Shown here: in pieces, positions 12,370-29,801 of the stretch
How the letters are laid out: each line of letters begins with the position of its first letter
How positions within the stretch are numbered: position 1 is the first letter of the stretch
Assembly (NCBI GenBank): GCA_008933995.1
Contig: WARS01000030.1
Span: 6,245,304-6,309,303 of the forward strand
Source of the DNA: Datnioides undecimradiatus
Taxonomy: Eukaryota; Chordata; Actinopteri; Lobotiformes; Datnioididae
Direction of reading: 5' to 3'
Length of the DNA: 64,000 bases
Notes under the pieces: generated by a model
Seen by the model: only the letters and a program-made list of their open reading frames with translations
Told to the model about the DNA's origin: nothing
Databases searched by the model: none
Made by a program: the position numbers and the translations under genes

Positions 12370-13840
12370 TTAAAGTAATTTACTGAGTCACTCTTCTGTT
12401 CACTCAGTACACGTCTTACTTCATCTGTGTGTTTTCAATAGCCTAGTCAACATGCTCTTTTCAGGATGATGGCAGTACAACATTCACTGTCTTTTCCTAG
12501 TTTTATTCTCTATAAAATATCATGTAATTTCATCATAAATTGGCATCGGAGTAGATATTGAATATGTGATATTGGCATACAAAGTAAATCTTCAAAACCC
12601 AACCCTCAGAGATAATTTAAGAAAGGACATATTTAAGAAATATCAGGGTTCAAGGGGTTAAACTGAGCTCAGATAAGCCTCTCAGTTTACTATTGCTCTT
12701 GTGTAGTTTTAAAGTAGCTGTGCTAACTTTCCATTGTACAATACTTTAAATACTTTATGTTACACTTTTTGCTCATTTGCATTTGCTTGGTATCTGTTGG
12801 TAACAGGGTTCAGATTTTGCATATAATGCCTCGTAACTCATACGTTATATATAGAATAGCCAACATATTTGTTAAATTATGTCAGAAATGTGTCAGTATT
12901 AATAATCCAGTATTTTTCCAGTAAATTTCTTTTAAAAGAAAACTTTATTAATACTACTACTACTACTACTACTACTAATAATAATAATAATAATAACAAT
13001 AATAAAACGTGTGACCTTGGTCAACTTGATATTAAGTTTCGAATATGCTGCATAATTTCAAAAGCATGAAGCAGTTTAAACAGCTCAGAAAAAAAAATCT
13101 GCTGGAATGAATGCTTTTGATAATAATTGCTTTTGGTTGTTATCAATTTGTTGTCACAATAAACAAATAAATGGTTGTAAATTAGTCAAATTAAACAAAA
13201 CAATAATGAAATGAGTAGAATGATCATTTGTATTTGTAAGTATTTGTTGAAAGTGTCCGTACCTCTTTAAGCCAAGCACACAATCAGTTCCCTGGGTACT
13301 GTACCTGTCACACAGCGGAAAGATTTATATCTTTTCCCTGTGGTCTCTCTGTAATAGTTATAATAACTGTTTGGGCCTCCCAGATATTCCCTCCTGCCTG
13401 CCTCCTCCGTACTAATACATATCTAATCGTGTCCTCAAGCGTTTCATCTATGAAAATCTCGGTCATGAAGGAGAACTACAAAATAGAGTTTGGGAAATTG
13501 CTGCCACGTGAAAAAGTCTAACAAGGTGGTTCTCTTTCCAGAAAATGTTCGGTAATATCATTAAAAGTCGCAATTATTTAGGCCTACATGTTAATTAGGC
13601 TATAAATAACATAAAATTACTCCAAAATAATGAAATATGTTTTCTGCACGGGTTGCAAGAAAATGAATTTTCAGAAGTAAAAAAGTCAGTGACTAAAATG
13701 GAACAGCACTTACTGAGAATAGCATTTCCACAGCTAATCATAGCCTATTAAAATATAATCCTGCTATCCGGTTGCAGGTTTTGCCACCGAGACCCGGAAC
13801 AAATCTCCTTATTTCATTTTCCAACACATTTCATCAGCGC
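12370..13840. other. Intergenic gap before dmbx1
   Basis: AT-rich DNA with one trinucleotide microsatellite (12951-13007). No gene seen. Confidence 0.5.
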
Positions 13841-14110
13841 CTTGATCTGTCAGAGCAACGTTTTCAATGGGGATTTGGCTTCTCCGGGATCACAGAAACG
13901 ACGTGAATAAATTCGTGAATAAGGCATCCGTCACGGTTCATTATGAGAACGAGTGATAATTACCCCAATTAAAAGTCTTTTGTATAATTAATGGATTGAA
14001 CAGAGCGATAATTGGAAGTTAATGGATAACACTTTTGTTTGAGCGTGCACATTAAAATCTATTGGTCCCTGAGCGCGAGGACCTGCTGACACTTTCTGGC
14101 TCGTATGTGC
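13840..14110 (+). promoter_or_regulatory. Candidate dmbx1 proximal enhancer/promoter block
   Basis: This non-repetitive block lies 230-500 bases upstream of the dmbx1 start codon. Within 13939-14032 there is a dense run of homeodomain core sites (GATAATTACC, CAATTAAAA, ATAATTAATGG, GATAATTGG, GTTAATGG). Such clusters are typical of conserved elements near developmental transcription factors. Conservation itself cannot be seen from one sequence. Confidence 0.35.
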
Positions 14111-14334
14111 CACATAGTCTATCTGTGGATCTGCCATAAATAGATATAGGCTTTTCTTTTATTTAAACTTAGCGTCGGTTTGAGATTACGTGGCCACTGC
14201 GTGTCCATCAGCAGTCACGCGCACTTGATGTCAAAGTGTCTTTGAGTGAGACACAGATCTCCCCTCTATTCTTTCTTTCCTCCTCAGCTGAATGAAAATC
14301 ACATCCATCCTCTCTTCCGTTCCGCAGGTAGTGA

Positions 14335-16585
<2,251 letters not shown>

Positions 16586-19500
16586 GAATCAGGCTGTATG
16601 GAGGACAATGTAAACTAGGCCAGAGCCTCGGCCTACACATCTCCCTATCCTGCTGCGTGTCAGTGTGACTGTGATAGTTCTTTAGGAACCGTATATCGAC
16701 TCGTTCTCGAGCAGACGGGCACAGGACATGCAGAGATGTTCGAAACATAAAACAAGCCAACATGCACTGGACCTACAGAACTCCATTCAACAGCTTTTTA
16801 ACGAAAACCACACGTCCACAACTCATCTGACTCCTCTAAGCTTCTGTTGCAGCTCAAGGTCCAGAAGTACTCGTGCAACCTCTGGAAAAGAGAACCCACA
16901 AGATGTTGAACATTGCTTGAATAATGTGATGGATCAGAAGAATGTCCCGAGTCAGAGGACAGCGGACAACACGTTCGTGACTCAAGTTTCCAACAGATCT
17001 GACATGTAATGCTGGATGTTCTTCACACGTGAAATAACAATAATTTAAAAAAAAAATCACTGAAAATGATGTACCCAGCTGATGGTGAATGCACTCAGAA
17101 TAAAAGACAATGCAAACAATGTTTACAAGGATAATGTGAATAAAGAGGCACTTTTGAAGGAATTCGGCTCGTTGGCCAGGAGGAAACAAAGGTATCACTC
17201 GTGCAGCAAAGAGACCATTTCTGTCACAGGACCATTGACATTTCAATTAAGCAGTGCAGATATGTACATAGCATATACTACATAACAGCACATAAATAAA
17301 AATAAACTTCAAGCCATGTTTTCCTCAAAAGCATAATTAAAAGTGACTAATTTACCAGTTTAATGGCCAGTAATATGCCACTTTGTACAGAGGCTGGCTT
17401 GATAATGAGAAAATGATTTCAGTGACTAAATTCTCAAAGCTTTTAATTACATTTTGCCCTGGGCTGAGGGAGCTGGGGCAAATGCAATTATGAACATGCA
17501 TACCATTTAAGACCGCCTTTATACATTCAAAAGGTCTGTGCACTAAAACAGTCAATTAAGGTAGCAATATGATTGACACCACATTACCGTGCGTTGATCA
17601 ATTTCCTTTGAATACAAAATGATAAACAGATTTGGACTTTTGGATAAATGTCACGACCCATATTTTATTCTCGCCTTAATATTCTCTTGAGGAAACATGC
17701 AGCTTTCCATTGAAAGTCAGGCCGACTGCTAGCACTTGAGGAGAATCACACACGTCTCTGGTGTTTTCTGTTAATGTGTTCTGGAGGTTAATGTCTTCAT
17801 ATGAAAAAAATGCACATTATTTTAGTATGTAAAGTACAAAAAAGTCTATCTATTAATGTTTACTGGTAAGGTAATTGTAAAGTTCCTATTATGTTGTATA
17901 ATTGATAATGTCCCAGATCCTTTAGCTGTCAGCTTGTAAGATTGTATTTGCTGAGCTCACCGGCCGCCCTGTCTACCCCTCCTCTCTTGGTTGTCTGTGT
18001 AACGGTCCTGGGTTGAATTCATACTTTAAAGGTGTTCACTTTCTTCTCTGGAGCTGGCTAGAACGGTGCACTCCAACAAGTTTGGACTGCGGAAAAACTG
18101 CCACCCTCTGTAATCCAGACAGAAGCCTGAAGCCAAAGAAAGTGAAAGATCTGAGTGAATAATTGACCCGGGTCGTCTGTGTACTGCTGTCTCGACTCTG
18201 TTTGAGTTCTGTTGTTATTATTATTCTAACGCTGTTCCCCCCACTGTCTCTGTCAAACTATTTGGTCCAGTGATAGGTAGATTTCTAATGGCAGAGGAGA
18301 GGGTGAGCGGACCCTCAGCAGTGTTGTTTCCTTTACCCCTCCTAACAATGTAGACTTGAACTAGTGTTGTTGTAAAATAATCACAAATAAAATCATTGCT
18401 TGGAGATCTTTATAATGACGTCTGCTCTGTCTGTGCTGAATATTTACACAGTGTGGGGGTGGTGATGAGCAAACCCCGACAAGAAAGTGGTGTGCTACAG
18501 TTCAAATCTGCAATCCAAAGGCCATTTAACAGCATGAATAGAGAAAATATAATAAGAAGAAAAAAGTTTTAGAATTTTACATTTCAATGATGTTGTAGTG
18601 TAAGGGAGTAAAGGTGACAGCGAGAGGAAAAAGAAACAACGCGAAGAAAAAAAATTCAGGGATGGGAACAAGGTCAAGTTAAGAGAACTATGAATAAAAA
18701 TACAAATAAAATGTATGGGAATTTGCAGGGAGCGTGAGTACGGACGAAAAAGAGACAGAAAAAAAAAAAAGGACAACGTAATCTGAAAAATAAAAAAAGC
18801 TGCACGGAGACATAAGCCATCCCCAATGAATAAGCAGGCCATTATCCTGAAGAATGACGGCCCGGGGCGGTGATTATGCTGCTATTATATCTTTAACAGC
18901 ATGGTTTGTCAAAACGCACAGACCCCCACCCAACCCTGCCCCGGCGCGCGCGCACGCACACACACACACACTCAAATGGGCATCTTGGCCCCCTCCGCCT
19001 AAATGTGCCCTTGCTCTTCCCACAGTAAACTTTCCATGTACTGTGAGTGCATCTCCCCGACTGCGTGACATTGCTCTGCTGTTAACTGAAATGGCCTTTA
19101 ACATATATTTTCCCCTCTCAGCGTGTGTAAATAACAAAAAGCACCTCGGCTGCCGCAGTGAGCGTTTTCTCCCCGGCCGTTATGAATGAGCACCATCCAA
19201 AAATGGGATCGAGGAGGATAATGATCTCACCAGATTAGCAGCGTTAATGTGGGTGTAACACCTCACCCTAACCTTGTTGTGTTTTATTACACCACGCACG
19301 TGTGTGTCTTTATGTGTGTGTGTGTGTGTGTGTCCTCAGCCAAGGGCGTCCTGATTGTGTGACTGATAAGACTGTGGTGTGGATATGCAGCACAAGTGAA
19401 TGTCCTTGTTATCCCGGTGTAGGAATCTGTCCAGGTACACGGAAGGATTTCCTCCCATGGGGCCATCTGGACCACAGAACATAACACAATACTCTTGTTC

Positions 19501-19979
19501 CAAATGTTCTCTCTTTTCTTAACACCCATCCCCCAAACACACACACACACACACACACACACGCCCTGGGGGTTGAACGGGGATTGCTAGATTGTACTGC
19601 TGCAGGGTCAAGTGTGCGTTGAGCTCTTGATGCTGGATCAGGTGCTTCCATCTCTAACACTCAGGGCTGTATATTCGCCACTATAACCATCTATTTATGG
19701 GCAAATACATCTCCATCTACTTTCCTTTAAGCAAGTGGTGACGTGTATATTTGTGTGTGAGGTCTGAAAAATCCCTGTGAGGATATGACCCCAATAAGAC
19801 TCAGGTCAGCTCAACATTGAGATTTTAGCTGTCAAAGCTTCTCAAAATATGGATTTTCAATACTTTTTCTGTGTAGTGTGGAGCCAGGACGGCAATAGAT
19901 AGTAAAGCTTTACATATTTTGAATCGAGAAACGTTTCTGTCTGACCCACACAGGCTGGTTTGCTGTATCTCTTGCTTTG

Positions 19980-20010
<31 letters not shown>

Positions 20011-23000
20011 TTCACACACACACAGACACACACACACACACACACCCGGAGCAAGCGCCCCACACAAAAATCACAGTGTACCATTCAATCAGTGCTTTTT
20101 TTTCTCCCTCCTCTCCATGGTTCTCTTAAAGGTTTTAACCATGGCGAGAATGAAAAGTGCCAGCGTTAGAAACCTCGGGCCCATTGAGGAGGTGACAGGG
20201 TCTGCCAGAATATGATCCTAATCCTGTTTCCAGCATTCTTTTAGCCCACTGGCATTGCCATTTCGCCGCATATTCTCTGAGCTGTCAGGCCCAGGGAAAT
20301 CCCTCTAATAGTGCATTGCCCAGATACACATCAAAGCCCTCCTGGAAACCACCAGCAGGAACTTAAGGGAGAGGGAAGCACAAGTACAATCAGGCTCACA
20401 GCTGCACATATACATGCAAAAAAACAATCTAAACCAAACCAAAAGCAGATAAACTTGTGAGATAACACACAATGCTAAAATAATTCTATTTCAATTCTTA
20501 CATGATGCTTGAGGTCTGAACTTATCTGAAGTTGTTGCATGGCAACAACCCATTTTACACCCAGGTGCTTTTAAACTCTAATAACTAATAACTGATACTG
20601 TTTTAATTAATTGGCAGAGTAGAGATAGATGTTAAAGAGGTAGAGAAACAAAAAGAGGAGTGATATCAAAAGGGAGACAACAGGTGGCTAAACTGTGTAT
20701 CCTGGGCCACCCTCCTTTAGTTCCACTTCATCTTCCATTTTCTTCTTGTCCTTTTTTTCTTAAACACTCTGACTGCCATCTCACCCCTCCCCGGGTAATC
20801 TTCTTAGAGAGAAGAAAACCCCCATTCTCTCTCCTCTTAATCTGGCTGCAGCCTAAACCTACGGTTGCATTTCCAATGTGGGCCTCGCCGCACTACTCAG
20901 GACTGCTCTCAGCCAGTTCATGGAGCACTGAGTGTATCGGAGAATGCTTAGATCACATACTGAGTCTGTGGGCTGGTTTGCAGAGCGTGTCTCTCTCAGA
21001 CTTAAAGGACAGTCTGAGGGGAAACACTTTAAGCAATTAGCTGCAACAAAAGGTGTGTAAATATCTCATGCACGTTATCAAATAATACATAAAAACTACA
21101 GTGTTTTATGTCTTCCCTACATGTTACAAATATGCTGTAAAATCAATTCAGAAAAGGTTTATATAAAATAAAAAAAAACATATTAAATACTCAACAAATC
21201 AAAGTATATCATAATCTAATGCAAATCTAATAAAATATATATTGACTAACAGAGTGCATTGAGAGTGAGCTGTAACTCAAACAAGCAAAGAAGAAACTGT
21301 TTTCTCTGACAGCTGAGAAATGAATGAAAAGTACTACAGTAGTACTTTAGTACAGTAAAAGTACTGCAGAGGATGACTGTAAGACGAATGTAAATGGGCC
21401 TGCCGAGTACAGTGTGGGTCTTCACTGGGATGGTAATAGATCTGCTGTTATAGTTTCTATGAAAATCACACTGGAATTATGGGGAAGAGAGGAAGTCATC
21501 CGATGCAGGCCACCTGCTCCAAGACACTCTCTACCACTTCAGACTATAAACGGAGTTTGAGTGAAACGTGAAACATTTCGCTAGTATCAACAGACAACTG
21601 GATGTCTGTTAAAGATGAACTGAAGTAGAGTATAAAAAATACACTACATATTCTTTTCTATTCTCCCTGTGGCTGCAAGCGGCACAGAGAGCACGTCCTG
21701 CTGGGCTCAGACTACACAGTGCATCTGCAACAAAGACCCCCACCGGTGAAATCCTCTCTCCCACCGCCAACTGGGACACACGTCTGATCTTCACCTCTGG
21801 GCTGGAAAACACCACAGCAGGAAGAGCAGCGTTTGCTTTAAATACACAGACAACACCTAAGTCACCGTATGTACTCTTACTAAACATATAAAACGCTTCA
21901 ATATGCACCTGAGACACAAAGCTGAACCCAATTTGACAATGTAAAGGCCTGTAACACCCGTAAAACATGTTTCCCTTCCCTTCTGCTGTGATATACTATC
22001 CAGTGTTGGTTTTAGTATATGGACTTCATTCAGTAGCATATGTGGTACAACACTATTACAGTGTTTTGCATGTTTATTAGCCAGAAAAAGCAACATTTCA
22101 ATTGTGTTTGAAAACACAACAGAGGCATGGTTGTGTAGTTAAATCCACAAGATTCATCTTTCTAATACACAGCATATGTCTTCCTAACACAGGCTTACAC
22201 ACAGGGACACAAATGCACAGCGGCTCATTGGCTAATTCAATAATAAAGGAGACAGCCAGTGGAGTCTATAGACAGGCAGAATAGAGAGTAACTCATCTCT
22301 AACAGTCTGCCGTCTCCTGAGTGTTAAAACATGTAAATTTATGTAAGAGCCCATAGGAAACACATATTTACAATACGTTTAGGTAATCACAAGATGTGCG
22401 AAGAGGCATTCAAGGCCCTGGAGACGAAAGCAGTCAATACAAAAATAGTTTTTATGTGTCATTAATTCCCTCTGCATTCCCAGATACATCCCCCTTTTAC
22501 CGCAGTAATACAGTAATCACTCACAATCGCACAGAAAATTATCTGCACTCATCTGTGGAATAAAAAAGCGGAGGGGCAAAACAGGGCGAGACGTCCCATT
22601 TTAGCTCTCTGCTGCCTCGTTAATGTTCATCTGGGAGCCGCATGGCTGCCGTCCGTCCCTGCACGGGGATGGGAGTCAGCTCCTGCGCTTGGAGCAGCTT
22701 AATGACAGTGGGATGTGAATGGTGGACTCGTTAGACACACACACACACACACATATATACACACCTTTTTCACGCTACATTGCCTGGCCAGGACAACATA
22801 AAGGGTCATCGGCGGTGTGATGGAAAAACAGGCACCTCTCCGCTCACATTAGCTTGTGATAAGAGGAAACATTTCACCTCTGAGTGATGTCAATGCAAAA
22901 CGGAGTCAATCCCAGCTATAATAATGAAAGTTGCTCAGATTCAGATGTGAGAAGCCAAATGGTCAAATAAGTCATTACCTGCCTGTTCATTACGCCCTCC

Positions 23001-23567
23001 ATCCTCATACCCACATATCGCGTTATTAGGCAAAGCCATCAAACCTGATGAATAACCATAGAACAAGCCGGGCCCATTTTCACTGGAGAGTTAAGGAGAG
23101 CAGGTTATTCTCATGGAAATTTGTGGTTTAGTAATTCCCCCCCCCCCCCCCAAACCTGAAATCTGACTGAGTGCAGGAGGACCCACGGCACACATAGGAG
23201 CTCCTTTACTGACATAGCTCTAGTGTCCTCTAGTGGACACGGGATATACAGGATACATTAAATCTTTGGCTACTGTTGCCACCCACAGGGCAAGAATAAA
23301 ACTACAAATAAAAGACACGTTGGTCCAGTCATGAGGACGTGTACTGTGACAAAATATGTTTACCTCTGGCCTTAGCTCAGTGTTGTCCACAGTTAGAATG
23401 TCACAGTCACGGTCCTTTAGGTGGATTCAGACACACTTGAGTTTAGACATGCTTTTGAGTCTGAGGCGGAAGAGTCCAGAGGATCATGAGTCCATAAAGC
23501 AGTGAGACGCAGTTCATTGAAAAATGTCCTCAAGCTTTTAGGGCAAAGCCGTCCACCAGTCCACAGT
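16586..23567. other. Intergenic region between dmbx1 and nsun4, with possible regulatory blocks
   Basis: The first part is probably dmbx1 3' UTR. No other coding exon is recognised. Microsatellites: (TG)n at 19311-19332, (CA)n at 19538-19562, a (CT)n-(CA)n compound at 19987-20047, (CA)n at 22735-22753 and a run of 15 C at 23137-23151. Blocks at about 18840-18900, 19060-19260, 20215-20345, 22420-22520 and 22850-23060 are non-repetitive and free of simple sequence. They resemble the conserved non-coding elements that surround developmental homeobox genes. That is inference, not measured conservation. Confidence 0.4.
19987..20047. repeat. Compound (CT)n-(CA)n microsatellite
   Basis: About 12 CT units followed by TTTCA and interrupted CA units. 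Other CA/TG tracts nearby are at 19311-19332 and 19538-19562. Confidence 0.95.
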
Positions 23568-27031
<3,464 letters not shown>

Positions 27032-27319
27032 CTTGCTGTGCAACAACTTTTACCGTCCGTCTTTGCGGCTGTAGCCCAAACAAAGGTTCCGCACTTACCG
27101 ATAATTGAATGGGCAGAACTTATACTAAATCCACGTCTGTGATTGGACCAGCGCAACTTCAATAATTACTTTTAACCAATAGGACACTTTGTCCGGTGAT
27201 CCTTCTAGTCGTTTCCTGCGTGTGACCGACCTCACGTCCTCAACGACGAGCAGCGCTGCTGACGAGCCAGGACCTCTGTCCTTTGCTGGGCATTTTGGTT
27301 AAATTTCAAAGCCGTAATC
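27032..27319. promoter_or_regulatory. Bidirectional promoter of nsun4 and uqcrh
   Basis: Only 288 bases separate the nsun4 start codon (minus) from the uqcrh start codon (plus), so both 5' UTRs and the promoter lie here. An ATTGG (27142-27146) and a CCAAT (27176-27180) are NF-Y-type boxes in opposite orientation. No TATA box is obvious. Shared control of two nuclear genes for mitochondrial proteins is plausible. Confidence 0.7.
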
Positions 27320-28735
27320 ATGGTTTTCGAGAGGAAAATGCTCACATACGGCGACCCCGACGACGAGGTATTGAAAAACAGCATTAGTTGTGCTTTTTAG
27401 TAGCTTTTTGTAAGTGTGTCTGGCTGAGTTACCTAAGTCGGCGCAGTTACCCACACTCTCGGTTAGGACCGAGTTTAGCGCCAGTTCATATAAAGATGAT
27501 TAAATACTACATGTAGTATCAAAAATGAAAGACAGCTGAGATTGTTACAAACGCTGTACCAGACTTCAAGTTTATAGAGATGTATTGATCATTTTTACTG
27601 TGGTCCAGGATACCACTGTGATACAAGTAAGGGTAAGGCATTTCCTTTGGGTTATTGTAATACTCCTCACGAAGTTAGTATGAATAAGTACGTTTTGATG
27701 CAGCCCTTCTGTCTGGCTGAAACGATGTTATTAATTATTCGGACCATTTAAAATAAATTGTCACTGACCAGGAGGAAGATGCGCCTGCTGAGGAGGAAGA
27801 AGAGGAGGAGGAAGAAGAGGAAGAAATGGTGGTAAGTTTGTTGTTGTACAGTTTTGTTTTGTTTTGTTTTTTAAGAAAAAAATAAGGAACTGACCTCCAT
27901 CACGCTCAAAGTTTTCTCAAAGAAAACTGCAAAGGATTTTGAGAAATAATTTTCAAGAAGGCCTGTCAAAGGACAGAAAAGGTCAGGGGAAAAAGTCTTT
28001 GTTACTCCAAGTTCAGACTAATAACAAATGTGTAGGATAAGAGAAGATAGACTTTACTGATCCCCGTAGAAAATTCACAAGCTGCCCAGCTGTGTAAAAA
28101 GTGGCTAAAATTAGCTCCACACTGATCAGAAGGTACATTAAAGTTATGTAAACATGAATCCATCAATAATTTTAGTCCAGTAATGTTATGTATCTTATTC
28201 TGAAACAGGCGATTCTGCATACTGAGTACTTTTACTTAACTGATGATACTTAAGTATATAGTGAAGTAAAGCTTTGTACTCAAGAATGCAGGAGTTTTAT
28301 TTAACAAAGTATGTCTACATTAAAGTTTTCACCATGTACCACATTTGCTTTTTGTCCCCCTCAGGACCCTCTTGAAACGATACGAGCCAAGTGTGAGCAG
28401 ACTGAACACTGTGTCCACACCAGAGAACGTCTGGAGACCTGTGAAGCCCGAGTCAGCTCCAGATCCAACACTGACGAGGACTGCACAGAAGAACTCTTTG
28501 ACTTCCTGCATGCACGGGACCATTGTGTAAGTGTGTGTCTTTGTGACACAAAAACAGCGTGGAAGTGGAAAAGCAGAGTGACTGTGCTTTGATAGCTCAT
28601 TGGAAACCAAGGCTGCATGTGTCCTGATTTTTGAACGAGTTCCTTTTTGTGCTTTTGTCTTGCGATGAAGATGCTAACTGTGTTCTCCTTTTGTCTTTAT
28701 AGGTAGCACACAAGCTGTTCCACAACGTGAAATGA
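27320..28735 (+). CDS. uqcrh: UQCRH, cytochrome bc1 complex hinge protein (subunit 6)
   Basis: Coding exons are 27320-27367, 27772-27831, 28365-28526 and 28703-28735, giving 100 residues (human 91). The protein is an acidic subunit of respiratory complex III on the intermembrane-space side, where it helps cytochrome c1 meet cytochrome c. Exon 2 encodes a run of 12 glutamates (residues 23-34), longer than I expect in mammals. The core [16 protein letters not shown], the helix-loop-helix cysteines and the C-terminus [16 protein letters not shown] are clear. Cys46/Cys90 and Cys62/Cys76 have the spacing of the two known disulfides (44 and 14 residues). An AATAAA at about 29082 marks the likely 3' end. 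The gene is transcribed toward pif1. Confidence 0.97.
28040..28330 (+). repeat. Interspersed repeat pieces in uqcrh intron 2
   Basis: At 28040-28085, AGACTTTACTGATCCCC is the reverse complement of a typical LINE 3' tail (GGGGATCAATAAAGT-like). It is followed by a copy of the ACTTAAGTA family: AAAATTAGCTCCACACTGA, CTGAAACAGGCGATTCTGCA, GAGTACTTTTACTTAA. Old and truncated; no coding capacity. Confidence 0.5.
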
Positions 28736-29801
28736 CCTGCCTGCCCAGTTTCCACCAGCTGTAGAATCTATTTAACTACTAAAACTGTAAAATAATCAGG
28801 AACGTTGTGGTGTTGTTCTCCTGTGTATTAATGTAAATGAAGTTTCTCGGGTTTCTGGACTAAATACATGCCACCCTTTCAGTGCACAGTTGTGTAGACG
28901 GGATCAGAAGCAGTATGTAATGTGTTACTGCTTGTATAGGTAATGGGTGCATCCAAGTTGTACAAAGAAAGTACTCAGGTTATTCCTAATGTGGTCAGTT
29001 CATATGCAAAACCAAATATGCTGCTCTGGCAATGGAGAATTTACCTCAGGTTCAGTCATGGATCAACCATCCTCTCTGGAAAATAAAGGTTTTCTTTGGT
29101 TTTCAGTTTGCACGAGGTGCATTATTTTAATGTATCTGATTCTTGCTACGCGTGGAAGTGACTGACTGAATTACTTCATTTCACTGTCTGATTTGAGAGA
29201 CATTGACAGAATGTCAGCTACAGGCATAAAAGATCTGTAGGGCTTTTATTGAGAAAAGGTCCACCTCTATTTTCCTGCACAGACTGTTTCTGCTGGGACA
29301 TTTATTTTGGAAAAAATCCTGACAGTTATTTCAAATGCCCAAAAAGTGTCCTTAACTGTTATGTCAAGTGTAAATATAGTATCCAGTACTCTTTTGCACT
29401 TAATGTAGTTGAAAGATACGAAGTCTCTTTAAAAGTGAGAAAAAGATGAATACAAGCATCAAAGCTGTACATTTTAATATAGGGTTTCTATCACTAAAAG
29501 TATGCAGGAGTATTAGACCACTTAGACAAAACAAGCAGAGATGTAAATTGACTAAAATTTTATTTAAGGCGTAATAAATTAAAAGCAAAATGTATAAAAA
29601 GCTTAAAAATTATACTCATGATCAGAAGATGGCAGTCTGACTCAGCTCTGCCTGCTAAAAACAGGAACTTTCAGGAAGACTATGAATGTAAATGCCTGTG
29701 GTTCAGTTTATGAAACCAAATATTCTGAAGAGAAATGATCACATGCACATAACTCATGCACACAGTGCATAATGTCAAAAGATGCAGATGCATTCATCTG
29801 C
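28736..29801. other. Convergent 3' ends of uqcrh and pif1
   Basis: Contains the uqcrh 3' UTR up to AATAAA near 29082 and the pif1 3' UTR, with a minus-strand AATAAA at 29559-29564. No coding exon is seen between them. Confidence 0.6.
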
